Positions 8,441 to 17,030 of a DNA stretch of 54,991 bases are shown here, piece by piece. Numbering within the stretch: the first letter of the stretch is position 1; each line of letters starts with the position of its first letter. The position numbers were made by a program, and so were the translations under genes. The stretch spans positions 1 to 54,991 of the forward strand of contig JAIXLE010000025.1 of assembly GCA_026931725.1 (NCBI GenBank), given 5' to 3'. The stretch is from Bacteroidales bacterium. Its GTDB lineage: Bacteria > Planctomycetota > Planctomycetia > Gemmatales > Gemmataceae. The notes beneath the pieces were generated by a model, which was given only the letters and a program-made list of their open reading frames with translations, ran no database searches and had not been told where the DNA came from.

Positions 8441-10357
8441 ATGCACACACTGCTTCACAAACTGCATGTCTGGCAGCGTCGAGAATGGCTGTTCCGGGCG
8501 GCGTGGGGGTTCGCCCGCTGGTCGCTACTGGTGCTGCTCGGTCTGACTGTCGCCTGTCTGATTGATTGGTTCATCGACCGTTACGTCGAAACGCCGTGGA
8601 GCCTCCGGGTGCTGCTCACCGTCGGGCAGGCGATCGCGTACAGCGTGTGTGCCTACAGCCTGATTTTTCGTCTGCGGGTGCCGTCGTTGGACTCCCTGGC
8701 GGCGCGTGCGGAGGAGGCGTTCCCGGAACTGGGCCACCGGCTCGTGACGGCGGTGCAACTCAATCGCCCCACGGCCCGCACCGAGGGGATGTCCCCCGTG
8801 TTGATCGCGGCGGTGACACGAGAAGCGGAGTCGTTGACCGCCCAGCGCGATTTTGGGCAACTCATCGACCGCTCCCGCCTGGAATGGGCGCTCGGCGTGT
8901 TGATTCCGCTGTTCGTGATCCTGTCGGCGTTTGTCGCGTTTCGGCCGGGACTCGTGACCGCGTTGCTCTCTCGGCAACTGCTCCTCGATGTGGCGATTCC
9001 GCGTTCGGTTCAGATCGACCATGACACCGCGACCTTGTGGCCCAGCGGCGATGCGGTGGAGTTGCGGTTCCTCGTTTCTGGCCGCGTGCAGGAAGACACT
9101 CCGGGCCGGGCGAGTGTCTACCCGGATGATCAACCGGCGGAATCGTACCCGCTGCGTTTTCAAGGGCGTGCCGAGGATGGCCGAGCGATTTTCACGGTGA
9201 AGCTCCCCCCCGCCTCGACGGCGTTTACCGTGGTGGGTCGGGTGGCCGATGGCCGTACACATCATCCGTTGCGAATCCAGTTTGTCCCGCGTCCTTCGCT
9301 TGGCGAGCTGGCGGCCTGGGTGCGGCTGCCTGCCTACGTTGATCCCGCCGGGGTGCGGCGTTACGAACGGTTCCAACCTCAGGGGGAAGTGTTTGCCTTC
9401 GTGGATTCTTCCGTGCGGATCACCGCGCAGGTGTCCAAACCCATTGCGCGGGCCGAAGTCGTGCTGCTGAGCCGGGATGCCGCCGGTGTGGAACGGGAAA
9501 GCCGTCGTCAGCCGATGACGATTGCGGAAAATGGAACCGCCATCAGCACGATCTTTGAGATACCGCAACGGCCATCCGCCTACCGAGTCGAAGTCTGGGA
9601 TGAACATGGATTCGGAGCTTTGAACCCGCCGCGCCGGGGCATCACCCTGGCTCCTGACGAGCCGCCGCGAGTGGAACTGCTGCCCGAAGTGTTAAAAGAC
9701 CCTCAAGACCCCGGCCCGCCGGATGACTTTGAAGTCAACGGAATGCCGCTGGCGCTCGGGGGCCGGGTGCAGATCGGCTACCGAGCCCGCTCGCCATTGG
9801 GGCTGAGCCGAGCGTACATCGTCTACCGAGTAAATGAGGGGCCGTGGACCCCGCTACCGTTGACTCCCACGGTGGCGGACATCGCCAAGCTGGGGCCGTT
9901 TTTGCCGGAACTCGGAGTGTTTGAACGATCCGGGGTCTTCGGACAAGTGGAATTTTACCGGCTGCCGCCAACCGACCCGGAGAACGACCCGCCCGGCCTC
10001 GTGGCGGGTGGACGGTTCAACTTCCAAACGTCCTCACTGAAGAAGCGTGACGCGGAGGGGATGGAAACCGATCTGGCCATCGGCGACCGGGTCGAATTTT
10101 TCGTCGCGGTGTACGACCGCAACCCGGCACCGGCGGAACCCCCCGCGCCGCCGGTATGGGTCGATGTCGCCAGTCGGTCGGAAGCCCGGCCCCATACGGA
10201 GAAACGGTTGCGTGCCCCAGGCCGTTCCGAATCGCGGATCAAGTCCGTTGTAACGGCTTCGCAACTGCAATCCTGGCTCGATCAACGGGACCAGAGCCGC
10301 GAGCGACTCCGCCAGATCGAGGAACGGCAACGCGGCGTCTTCACCGCGGGGAAGTAG
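8441..10357 (+). CDS. Membrane-anchored protein at the end of the MoxR run (DUF4175-like)
   Basis: This 638-residue protein has two N-terminal helices (about 27-46 and 55-75), a short cytoplasmic segment with ALAARAEEAFPELGHRL-like composition, and a third helix near 148-170. A long extracytoplasmic beta-rich part follows, and then an Arg/Glu-rich, coiled-coil-like end. The order resembles DUF4175-type planctomycete proteins that close MoxR/BatA gene sets. It ends at EERQRGVFTAGK, which seems short because relatives as I recall them often run on with a long coiled coil; an early stop is possible but unproven. It lies 36 nt after the previous gene. I infer a role in the same membrane complex; no enzyme motif is visible. 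Confidence 0.75.
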   Translation: MHTLLHKLHVWQRREWLFRAAWGFARWSLLVLLGLTVACLIDWFIDRYVETPWSLRVLLTVGQAIAYSVCAYSLIFRLRVPSLDSLAARAEEAFPELGHRLVTAVQLNRPTARTEGMSPVLIAAVTREAESLTAQRDFGQLIDRSRLEWALGVLIPLFVILSAFVAFRPGLVTALLSRQLLLDVAIPRSVQIDHDTATLWPSGDAVELRFLVSGRVQEDTPGRASVYPDDQPAESYPLRFQGRAEDGRAIFTVKLPPASTAFTVVGRVADGRTHHPLRIQFVPRPSLGELAAWVRLPAYVDPAGVRRYERFQPQGEVFAFVDSSVRITAQVSKPIARAEVVLLSRDAAGVERESRRQPMTIAENGTAISTIFEIPQRPSAYRVEVWDEHGFGALNPPRRGITLAPDEPPRVELLPEVLKDPQDPGPPDDFEVNGMPLALGGRVQIGYRARSPLGLSRAYIVYRVNEGPWTPLPLTPTVADIAKLGPFLPELGVFERSGVFGQVEFYRLPPTDPENDPPGLVAGGRFNFQTSSLKKRDAEGMETDLAIGDRVEFFVAVYDRNPAPAEPPAPPVWVDVASRSEARPHTEKRLRAPGRSESRIKSVVTASQLQSWLDQRDQSRERLRQIEERQRGVFTAGK

Positions 10358-10420
10358 ATTCGGCGACGCAAACCCACATTGGGTTGTCATTTGCTCCAGT
10401 GTGTGGGTCATCGTCGATTT

Positions 10421-11164
10421 TTACCCGTCGATCCGCTCCAGCGGCCAGACGACCACATCCAACCGGCGGACGAACTGCAACCGGGGCGGCCCGGAGACGG
10501 TCAAACCGTGCGAAGCCAGCAGCGCGGTGGCATCCAGCTCGGCTTCTGCCGACTGGATCGGCCACGGGAGATGGTGAATCTCGCAGCGATACAGTGTGCC
10601 CCGCGGCGACTGCGCGTACAGGCAATAGCGTTCCGTCAAAAAGGCATCGAGAGTACCCGGTGGCACCAGCACGGGGGCCGCCGTGGGGCGATACCATGCG
10701 TGGAACGACGCGGGATGCACGCTCCATTTGCGGCGTGAGTCGAATGTGATTCCGTTTGCATCTTCCTGCAATCGCATAGTTGCATGTTGATACGGCAAGT
10801 GGAACCACCGTCGCGCCACCCAAACCGCCAGCGGATTCGTAGCATCCAGGCTCAGAAACCACACGCCCGGTTTGCCATCCCGTTCCACATACAGGCGGAC
10901 ATTCAACTCCGGGAACGCGGACAACCCCGGAATGGCGGGCAGCCATCGTGCCGTCACCCCGGACATGCGGAACGGCACCACGCTGATCCAGGATGTGCCA
11001 TCGTACTCTTGCAGTTGCAGGCCATCCGGGACGAACCGCCGCAGGTCCGCCGTGGGAATCGGCCAGTGGGCGAACAGCAGATCCTGCCAGCTTTGCCGCA
11101 TGAACCAGCGACCGCGTGGTAGCGGCCAAGGGCGATGATCGCTTTGGGCGAACGCGGGGTGCAT
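10421..11164 (-). CDS. DUF2071 (YqjF-like) protein
   Basis: This 247-residue soluble protein has typical DUF2071 features: an N-terminal RQSWQDLLFAHWPI stretch, then LRRFVPDGLQLQEYDG, and the core WISVVPFRMSG leading to PELNVRLYV and GVWFLSLDA. The family is found widely with no settled biochemical role; B. subtilis YqjF is the best-known name. The gene starts 9 nt after the stop of the RNase HII-like gene upstream on the same strand, so the two are probably one transcript. Its 3' end faces the MoxR run. The ATG at 11164 fits the family N terminus. The family call is good, but no function can be given. Confidence 0.88.
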   Translation of the reverse strand: MHPAFAQSDHRPWPLPRGRWFMRQSWQDLLFAHWPIPTADLRRFVPDGLQLQEYDGTSWISVVPFRMSGVTARWLPAIPGLSAFPELNVRLYVERDGKPGVWFLSLDATNPLAVWVARRWFHLPYQHATMRLQEDANGITFDSRRKWSVHPASFHAWYRPTAAPVLVPPGTLDAFLTERYCLYAQSPRGTLYRCEIHHLPWPIQSAEAELDATALLASHGLTVSGPPRLQFVRRLDVVVWPLERIDG

Positions 11165-11173
11165 GGCTTGGCC

Positions 11174-12097
11174 TCACTTCAAACGCCAGACCGATTCGTG
11201 TGGAATGCTAAGTTTTTCCATCACCGGCTGAATCGCGGCGAAGAACCGTTTCGCGTCCACGGGGTAGCCCGCGGTCGGTTTCAAGTCCGGTAAGTGGGTT
11301 TGCCAGTAGCGGTTGAATTGCCGCATACACACTTCCCGGAGGTACTTCGCCAACATCGAAGCCCAGGCCACGGAAACACCGTCCGCATCCGCACGCGGTC
11401 GGAACAGAACCGTCACGGAGCGGTCCAGCCCCTCAACGCGGTAGCGACTTTCCGCCGGGGTTTCGCATTCCGTTACGATCCAACCGCCAGGGAACGCGGA
11501 TTGTAACAAGGGTGCGTAATAATGTCTTCCTCCCTGCTTGTCGCAGAGGGCCAGGATCGGCTCCCCGGTGGGCAGTGCGGATGTCACCGTTTGCAGCAGC
11601 CCCACCAATCCCGCGGCGAGGATGGTTCCTTTGGACCCGGAGCCAGCCAGAATCTTGTTGAACTGCGGAGCGGGCACCAGGTTTGCCGCGATGGAGCCGA
11701 TGCGGACTCCTTCCACCAGGGTCCACGCGGGTTCCGGTGGGCACTGTACGGGCAGCGGGTCGTTGCCGTCAAACCAGACTTCCCCACGCAGTTCCGTCAG
11801 CACTTCGGTATGGCACACCTGACTCAGCAGGCCGCTCAGCGCGCCCGTGGGCAAGCCGAGCCCGAGGAAGACACCCCGTTCGAGCCGGGCAAAGCCACCC
11901 GATCGCGCATACACTTTCTTGGAGTCATCCACGCACAGACGGCCATCGTCTTTCTCCGCCGCCCGGCGCAAGCACGGTTGCAGGGTCGCCCATCCGGCCG
12001 TGTCGTGATCCGGCAAGAACACACTCACGGCCGCCTGCACCAACGGCCCGAGGTTCGGTCCATAACCGGCTTCGTCGATTCCGACTATCCACGGCAT
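11174..12097 (-). CDS. Divergent RNase HII-like protein with a large internal insertion
   Basis: The 307-residue product starts MPWIVGIDEAGYG. DEAG at 8-11 matches the catalytic start of RNase HII (canonical DEAGRG), and DDSKKVY at 57-63 matches the family DSKKL region. CDKQGG at 185-190 holds a candidate third Asp (D186), and ASMLAKYLRE at 246-255 matches the ASI.AK..RD motif, with Glu in place of the last Asp. In ordinary RNase HII the first and third acids are about 90 residues apart; here the gap is about 178. The enzyme may cut RNA in RNA/DNA hybrids, but the insert and the D-to-E change suggest altered specificity. The ATG at 12097 follows an AAAGGG site. The open frame extends upstream to 13066, but that part is antisense to HIT and yggS and is not coding. 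Confidence 0.8.
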   Translation of the reverse strand: MPWIVGIDEAGYGPNLGPLVQAAVSVFLPDHDTAGWATLQPCLRRAAEKDDGRLCVDDSKKVYARSGGFARLERGVFLGLGLPTGALSGLLSQVCHTEVLTELRGEVWFDGNDPLPVQCPPEPAWTLVEGVRIGSIAANLVPAPQFNKILAGSGSKGTILAAGLVGLLQTVTSALPTGEPILALCDKQGGRHYYAPLLQSAFPGGWIVTECETPAESRYRVEGLDRSVTVLFRPRADADGVSVAWASMLAKYLREVCMRQFNRYWQTHLPDLKPTAGYPVDAKRFFAAIQPVMEKLSIPHESVWRLK

Positions 12098-12187
12098 CGG
12101 TAACCCTTTCGCTTCCCCGGAAAGATGGCTATCGTAATCCCCAGGAACCCTCTCGACCAATACGATGACACCCGCCCAGGGATTCTC

Positions 12188-12538
12188 ATGGCCATGATGA
12201 CGCAAAACATCTTCTTGAAAATCATCAACAAGGAGATTCCCGCCCGGATCGTCTACGAAGATGAGCAGTGCCTGGCGTTCCACGACATTAACCCCGTCGC
12301 GCCCGTGCATGTGCTGATTATTCCCAAGAAAGTGATTCGGACTCACGCGGACATTCTGGAAGAAGATGCCCCGTTGATCGGTCATCTCCACGTTGTCGCG
12401 GTCAAGCTGGCGCAAGAGCTTGGCCTGCAAGCCGGTTATCGACTCGTCATCAACTGCGAGGAAAGCGCCGGTCAGACCGTGCCCCACTTGCACCTGCACC
12501 TCCTCGGCGGACGGGATTTTACTTGGCCCCCTGGTTGA
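12188..12538 (+). CDS. HIT (histidine triad) family protein
   Basis: This 116-residue protein begins MAMMTQNIFLKIINKEIP and contains FHDINPVAPVHVLIIPKK and the histidine triad HLHLHLLGG near residues 99-107. HinT-like proteins hydrolyse adenosine phosphoramidates in the cytoplasm. Length and motif order match the HinT branch closely. The ATG at 12188 has AGGGA five bases upstream; an in-frame ATG at 12125 lacks such a site and would add an unrelated N terminus. It is the first gene of a plus-strand set with yggS, a nuclease-like gene and yggU, and is divergent from the RNase HII-like gene. Confidence 0.93.
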   Translation: MAMMTQNIFLKIINKEIPARIVYEDEQCLAFHDINPVAPVHVLIIPKKVIRTHADILEEDAPLIGHLHVVAVKLAQELGLQAGYRLVINCEESAGQTVPHLHLHLLGGRDFTWPPG

Positions 12539-12554
12539 ACCTCGACGGAAACCC

Positions 12555-13258
12555 ATGACCGACGCGGAACTATCCCAACGATTGAGCGATCGCCTGACCG
12601 CGGTGCAAGAACGGATCCAGGCCGCGTGCCAGCGTGCCGGGCGTGATCCGCGAAGTGTGACGCTGCTGGCTGTGACGAAAACGGTGTCCCCCCGTGTCGC
12701 GGCCAGCATTGCGGCGCTCGGCGTGCGTGACCTCGGCGAGAGCCGACCGCAGGAACTGTGGCGTAAAGCCGAAGCGATTCCCGGCATCCGCTGGCACCTG
12801 ACCGGGCACCTCCAGCGGAACAAGCTCGAACGCACGCTGCCGCTTCTGACCCTGCTGCACTCGGCGGACAGCCCCCGTCTGCTGGATAGCCTTGGGGCAT
12901 GGGGCCGCCTACGGGGGAGCCGGTGCCGCTCTTGTTGGAGGTGAACTGTAGCCGGGAAACGGCCAAGGGCGGAATCGCACCCGAGGAACTGCTGGCTCTG
13001 GGCGACCGCATCCGCGCGGATTCCGGTATCCGTGTCGAAGGACTGATGACGATGGCCCCATTCCACGAGAACCCCGAACGGTGCCGTCCCGTGTTCGCGG
13101 AACTCCGCACCCTACGGGACCGACTGCGGGACCACACCGGCTGGCCGCTTCCCACCTTGTCGATGGGAATGAGCAACGATTACGCAGTTGCCATTGCGGA
13201 AGGGGCCACGATCATCCGCCTGGGCACCACACTATTCGACGAACTCACGGGTGAGTGA
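12555..13258 (+). pseudogene. yggS: YggS-type PLP-binding protein with a -1 nt frameshift
   Basis: Two overlapping frames together give one full-length YggS/PROSC protein. The first (from ATG 12555) has LLAVTKTVSP, which holds the PLP-binding Lys, then GESRPQELWRKAEAIP and WHLTGHLQRNK. It goes out of frame near 12910 and stops at 12944. The second frame resumes with EPVPLLLEVNCSRETAKGG, GLMTMAPF and LSMGMSNDYAVAIAEGATIIRLG, ending at 13258. Adding one G to the GGGGG run around 12915-12919 would join them as WGRLRGEPVPLLLEV, giving about 234 residues, the normal family length. The product binds pyridoxal phosphate and helps keep B6 and amino-acid pools balanced. Both halves are well conserved, so sequencing error or very recent loss is likely. 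Confidence 0.88.
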
Positions 13259-13278
13259 CCCCACAGGAGCCAGCGACG

Positions 13279-13890
13279 GTGTACAACCAGTTCACGTTGC
13301 AGAAAGCGATTGCCGATTTCGGGCTTGTACTCGGTTCGGTTCGGAATCTGTTTCCCCAAGTGAAACCCGTTCCGGTCGCAGCGCCCGTGCGGCTCCGTTT
13401 GCGGGCCTTCGCGGACTTGGCCACGAGCGAAGCCGGGCGCGCGCACTACCTGATTGCCCCGCTGATCGGTGAAGTCTATCTCGCCGGAGAAGATCGCGTG
13501 GCTCTGTTCCCCGCCGCGCGATTCGATGTGGACGACGCGGCGGGGTTGACGGGGATCTGTGATTTCATTCTCGGAAAGCCGCCACAAGCTCCGATTGTCA
13601 CGAGCCCGGTGTTGATGATTGTCGAAGCAAAAAACGAAGATATTGTCGGTGGGTTGGGTCAGTGTGCGGCCGCGATGGTGGCTGCACAACGCTTCAACCG
13701 TGCGCGGAACCCCGACATCGATACGATTTTCGGTGTCGTTTCCGATGGAGAACGCTGGCGTTTCCTCCGCCTCAGCGCCGCCGCCCTGGATTTGGAGAGA
13801 ACCGATCGGCTCATCTCCGACCCGGACCAGATTTACGGCATTCTCCTCGACATCTGCGGCATCACCCCCGCAACCCCGGTGGCCGCATGA
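13279..13890 (+). CDS. Hypothetical protein with a PD-(D/E)XK nuclease-like core
   Basis: This protein of about 203 residues has GICDFILG, then VLMIVEAKNED, then GLGQCAAAMVAA and TIFGVVSDGERWRFL. A D ... ExK arrangement (D95, E116, K118) followed by a Gln-rich helix is the outline of the restriction-endonuclease-like fold. It may bind or cut nucleic acid, but no experimentally known relative comes to mind. I chose the GTG at 13279 because AGGAG lies nine bases upstream; a GTG at 13255 overlapping the yggS stop is the alternative and adds eight residues. Its last bases overlap the yggU start (ATGA), so translation of the two is probably coupled. Fold call moderate; function unknown. Confidence 0.75.
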   Translation: MYNQFTLQKAIADFGLVLGSVRNLFPQVKPVPVAAPVRLRLRAFADLATSEAGRAHYLIAPLIGEVYLAGEDRVALFPAARFDVDDAAGLTGICDFILGKPPQAPIVTSPVLMIVEAKNEDIVGGLGQCAAAMVAAQRFNRARNPDIDTIFGVVSDGERWRFLRLSAAALDLERTDRLISDPDQIYGILLDICGITPATPVAA

Positions 13891-14180
13891 TCGTATCGCA
13901 TACCGATGGGGCCACACTCGCCGTCCGGGCACAACCTGGTGCGAAGAAAAACGCGGTGATGGGCGTACAAGCGGGTTCCCTGAAGCTCGCGGTCACCGCG
14001 CCGCCGGAAGAGGGTCGCGCCAACGCGGCCCTTGTGGAATTGCTCCGCGACTGGCTCGGGGTTCGCCGTTCGCAAATCGAGTTACTGTCCGGGGCCACGA
14101 ACCGGAACAAAGTCTTCCTCATCCGCGATGTTTCAGCCGCAGAACTGCAAGCCATCGTCGCGGAACAGCTCGGCCAATGA
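13887..14180 (+). CDS. yggU: DUF167 / YggU family protein
   Basis: This 97-residue protein has LAVRAQPGAKKNAVMG, LKLAVTAPPEEGRANAALVELL and IELLSGATNRNKVFLI, the defining blocks of the YggU/DUF167 family. The start ATG overlaps the stop of the previous gene by four bases. yggU commonly lies near yggS in bacteria (yggS-yggT-yggU), and here it is two genes downstream of yggS, though no yggT is seen. Its biochemical role is not established. The 3' end overlaps the convergent flippase gene by 62 bp (14119-14180), so the two mRNAs are complementary there. Confidence 0.92.
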   Translation: MIVSHTDGATLAVRAQPGAKKNAVMGVQAGSLKLAVTAPPEEGRANAALVELLRDWLGVRRSQIELLSGATNRNKVFLIRDVSAAELQAIVAEQLGQ

Positions 14181-15666
14181 TCCGCGCCTTCTCCAGAATC
14201 TTTTGTCGAAACTCCATTCCTCCCACCAGCACACCGTAAGGCACCAACCCCGCGATGATCCCCACCGCGATCGTTGGCCAAGTCGGAGCGGGTTCCCCCA
14301 ATGCCAACCAGATCGCCAACGGCAACGTGTTCGCCAACAACGGTTGCAACCAACTCCTTCGCAGATACGCCCGGAGGGGAATCCCCAGCGTCAGCAGGGT
14401 GAAGCCGATCACGAACAGGCAGAACAACACGTTCGGCACCGCAACCGCCACGGCGACGCCTTCCACGCCAAACGGTCGAATGAGCAACAATGTCAAACCG
14501 AGATTCAACGCGGATTCCAGCAATGCCATCCGGGCGAACAACCGCAAACGCCCCATGCCGTACAGGACGCGGGCCGTCACGGATTGCGCCACCCCCAGCG
14601 TGAGCGTCGCGGCCAGAATCGCGGCGGCGGGGAAACTTGCATCCACAAACTCGGATCCGACCCAACGATGCAGGAATGGTCGACCAAATAACCACAATCC
14701 GAGGTTCACCGGCAGCACGATGTACAAGACCCACCGCGTGGCCGTCAGCACGAGCCGGGCGATGCCGTGAAAGTCGCCACGGGCTTCCATCGCACTCACG
14801 CCGGGTGTCAGGGTGGCGGTGATCGTCCGCAGCAGGGTCTTGGCGTATTCCACAAGCCGGGCCGCCGTGGCGAAGAACGTCACCTGACCGGCAGGCAGGA
14901 ACAGCCCGACGAGAATGGCCCCGGTCTGCACGGTGATCCGTCCCGCCAGCATCGCCAGAAACGCATCGGTGCTGTAGCCGCGCACCTGTCGGAACGTCGC
15001 CCGGTCCACGAGCCGCCAGGAGAACCGCAACTCCGGCAGGAAGCGATAGCACAACCCTGCCATCAATCCATGTTCGATCAGATTGGCGATTGTGTAGACC
15101 ACGGCGAGTGGGAGCAACCCGGTTTGCGTCTGAATGGCGAGGATGATTCCGATGGTGCGCAGAATCAGAATGCCGATGCGGACTAGACTTTTGGCGGTGA
15201 ACCGTTCCAGACCGTCCAGGATATTCGGAAAGATGCTCAGAGGAAGTGTCGCCGCGAGGTTGGCCAACATCAACAGCATGAAGGGGAGAACGTCTCCGGG
15301 TGACCCCGCTTTGGCTTCGAGCGATTCCCCCATCCCCATGAGAATGGGAGTACCAAGAACCAGCGCGATCACCCCCGCTGCCAGGAACACGGCCAGACAG
15401 GCCGAAGCCATGCGGTTCAGCGATTCCCGATCGGTTGAGGCGTGATGTCGTGCCACCGACCGCACCAGGCACGCGGCGATCCCCATGTCCAGCAGCGTGA
15501 AATACGCCAACACGGATTCGACGATGCACCAAACATCGTACCGTGGTTTGCCGAGTTCCCCGATCAGGTACGGCGTGAGAAAGAAACTCACCCCCAGCGT
15601 CGCCGCAAAGGCAAGCCAGTTCGTAGCCGCTCCGAGCAGAAAAGCATGACGAGAACGAACATCCAT
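14119..15666 (-). CDS. Polysaccharide flippase-like membrane protein (MATE/MOP superfamily)
   Basis: The 515-residue protein has about 12-14 hydrophobic segments across its length, beginning FLLGAATNWLAFAATLGVSF, which is the usual first helix of Wzx/RfbX-type lipid-linked oligosaccharide flippases. Loops are short and basic on one side. These proteins move undecaprenyl-linked sugars across the inner membrane for surface polysaccharide assembly. There is no sugar operon next to it, but a glycosyltransferase gene lies at 32831-34837. The ATG at 15666 is preferred over the TTG at 15678, which would be encoded by the heptamer repeat. It lies 48 nt after recA and may share its transcript. Its end overlaps yggU. 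Confidence 0.85.
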   Translation of the reverse strand: MDVRSRHAFLLGAATNWLAFAATLGVSFFLTPYLIGELGKPRYDVWCIVESVLAYFTLLDMGIAACLVRSVARHHASTDRESLNRMASACLAVFLAAGVIALVLGTPILMGMGESLEAKAGSPGDVLPFMLLMLANLAATLPLSIFPNILDGLERFTAKSLVRIGILILRTIGIILAIQTQTGLLPLAVVYTIANLIEHGLMAGLCYRFLPELRFSWRLVDRATFRQVRGYSTDAFLAMLAGRITVQTGAILVGLFLPAGQVTFFATAARLVEYAKTLLRTITATLTPGVSAMEARGDFHGIARLVLTATRWVLYIVLPVNLGLWLFGRPFLHRWVGSEFVDASFPAAAILAATLTLGVAQSVTARVLYGMGRLRLFARMALLESALNLGLTLLLIRPFGVEGVAVAVAVPNVLFCLFVIGFTLLTLGIPLRAYLRRSWLQPLLANTLPLAIWLALGEPAPTWPTIAVGIIAGLVPYGVLVGGMEFRQKILEKARIIGRAVPRRWLAVLRLKHRG

Positions 15667-15707
15667 GTTCGGTTTCAAGTTTGAGGTTTCCGGTTTCCGA
15701 GGTTTCG
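15667..15707 (-). repeat. 7-nt-phased repeat array between recA and the flippase start
   Basis: Read on the minus strand the spacer runs CGAAACC-like units phased at 7 nt: GAAACCT, CGGAAAC, CGGAAAC, CTCAAAC, TTGAAAC, and then CGAAC and the ATG. It fills nearly the whole recA-flippase gap and abuts the start codon, as at 2711 and 30658. Confidence 0.75.
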
Positions 15708-15714
15708 TAAAAAA

Positions 15715-16824
15715 TCATTCCGACGCGGCGGCTTTGCCCCGTTTCTTCGTTGTTGTGGTGGGGGCAGGGGCTTCGGCTTCGGCGAGTTCGGCGGGGTCGT
15801 CCTCACTGGCGGGGAGAGCTTCCCCATTGCGGGTGGCGGCGTGCTTGGCCAGCACCTCCGCGATGATGGTGTCTCGAATCGTCGGCGTGTCGCGCAGGAA
15901 GGTTTTGGCATTTTCCTTCCCCTGGCCGAGTCGCTGTTCCTTGTAGCTGAAGAACGCGCCACTCTTGGTGACGACTTCTTCTTCCACGGCGATTTTCAGC
16001 ACATCTTCTTCCAGGTCGATGCCGCGATCGTGCATCAGAGAGAACTCGGCGGTGCGGAACGGCGGGGCAATCTTGTTCTTGACCACTTTCACCTTGCACT
16101 CGGAGCCGATCGGCTCATCACCATCCTTAATCATGGTCGACTTGCGGACTTCGAGCCGGACACTGGCATAAAACTTCAGCGCCAATCCGCCCGTGGTGGT
16201 TTCCGGGTTGCCGTACAGAACGCCGATCTTTTGACGAATCTGATTGATGAAGATGATACAAGTGCGGGTCTTGCTGATGGTGGGATTGAGCATCCGCAAC
16301 GCCTGGCTCATGAGCCGGGCTTGCTGACCCACGGAAGAATCGCCGATGTCGTTGTTGAGTTCGTTCTTCGGCACCAAAGCCGCGACGGAGTCGATGACAA
16401 TGAGATCGACGGCGTTGGATTTGACGAGCATCTCGGCGATGCGGAGCCCTTCTTCACCATAACTCGGTTGGCTCACGAGCAGGCTTTCGAGATCCACGCC
16501 GATCCGCTTGGCCCAACTGGGGTCCAGGGCGTGTTCCGCGTCGATGAAGGCGGCGACGCCGCCCATCTTCTGCACATTGGCGATGCAGTGGAGGGCAATC
16601 GTCGTTTTGCCACTGGATTCGGCCCCGTAAATCTCCACGATCCGGCCCCGTGGGATGCCTTTGCCACCCAGGGCAAGATCGAGTCCGAGCGACCCAGTGG
16701 GAATGCCTTCGATGTCCTGGGCGGAAAACTCCCCCAGGGACATGATGGCTCCTTCACCGAATTCTTTTTGAATCGCGGCCAGGGTGGTTTTCAGTTCGCG
16801 GCTATCGCGGCTATTGGCGGCCAT
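15715..16824 (-). CDS. recA: RecA recombinase
   Basis: This 369-residue protein is a clear RecA. It has the N-terminal polymerisation helix, Walker A GAESSGKT (67-74), the Walker B strand [13 protein letters not shown], loop L1/L2 regions and [20 protein letters not shown]. It binds single-stranded DNA as a filament, drives strand exchange and promotes LexA self-cleavage. The C-terminal tail (after about 335) is rich in A, E, P and then T/K, as in many RecA proteins. The start ATG is preceded by GGAG at about ten bases. A GATAAT-like -10 lies at 16861-16866. I could not identify a LexA box in the 206-nt upstream gap. No intein or intron interrupts it. Confidence 0.99.
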   Translation of the reverse strand: MAANSRDSRELKTTLAAIQKEFGEGAIMSLGEFSAQDIEGIPTGSLGLDLALGGKGIPRGRIVEIYGAESSGKTTIALHCIANVQKMGGVAAFIDAEHALDPSWAKRIGVDLESLLVSQPSYGEEGLRIAEMLVKSNAVDLIVIDSVAALVPKNELNNDIGDSSVGQQARLMSQALRMLNPTISKTRTCIIFINQIRQKIGVLYGNPETTTGGLALKFYASVRLEVRKSTMIKDGDEPIGSECKVKVVKNKIAPPFRTAEFSLMHDRGIDLEEDVLKIAVEEEVVTKSGAFFSYKEQRLGQGKENAKTFLRDTPTIRDTIIAEVLAKHAATRNGEALPASEDDPAELAEAEAPAPTTTTKKRGKAAASE

Positions 16825-16860
16825 GGGGGATACGCTCCGTCACCGGGTTGAGGGAACAAG

Positions 16861-16866
16861 ATTATC
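16861..16866 (-). promoter_or_regulatory. Possible -10 element for recA
   Basis: On the minus strand GATAAT (5 of 6 to TATAAT), preceded by TGG as in an extended -10, lies 37 nt before the recA start. No convincing -35 is seen. The call is tentative. Confidence 0.35.
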
Positions 16867-17030
16867 CCATCTCCGGTACAGAGAAGGAATCTTGATTGTG
16901 ATACTGGTGATGGAAGAAGTTTACCCGCTTGGGGCCATAGGCGAGAAGGTCAGCAGGGCGAGAGGGGGCGATCTTTCTTCTGCTGGGCGACGGTTTCAGG
17001 CTTGATGCGCATGAGTATGAGAAAGAAGAA

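Noticed and set aside
12899..12944. Programmed -1 frameshift in yggS
   Set aside because: The bases around the G run do not form an X XXY YYZ slippery site, and YggS is not known to be frameshifted.
12098..13066. 630-residue RNase HII-like ORF reaching 13066 on the minus strand
   Set aside because: The extra N-terminal part is antisense to HIT and yggS and has no family similarity; a ribosome site precedes the ATG at 12097.
16825..17030. LexA box upstream of recA
   Set aside because: No GAAC-N4-GTTC, CTGT-N8-ACAG or GTTC-N7-GTTC site could be found by eye.
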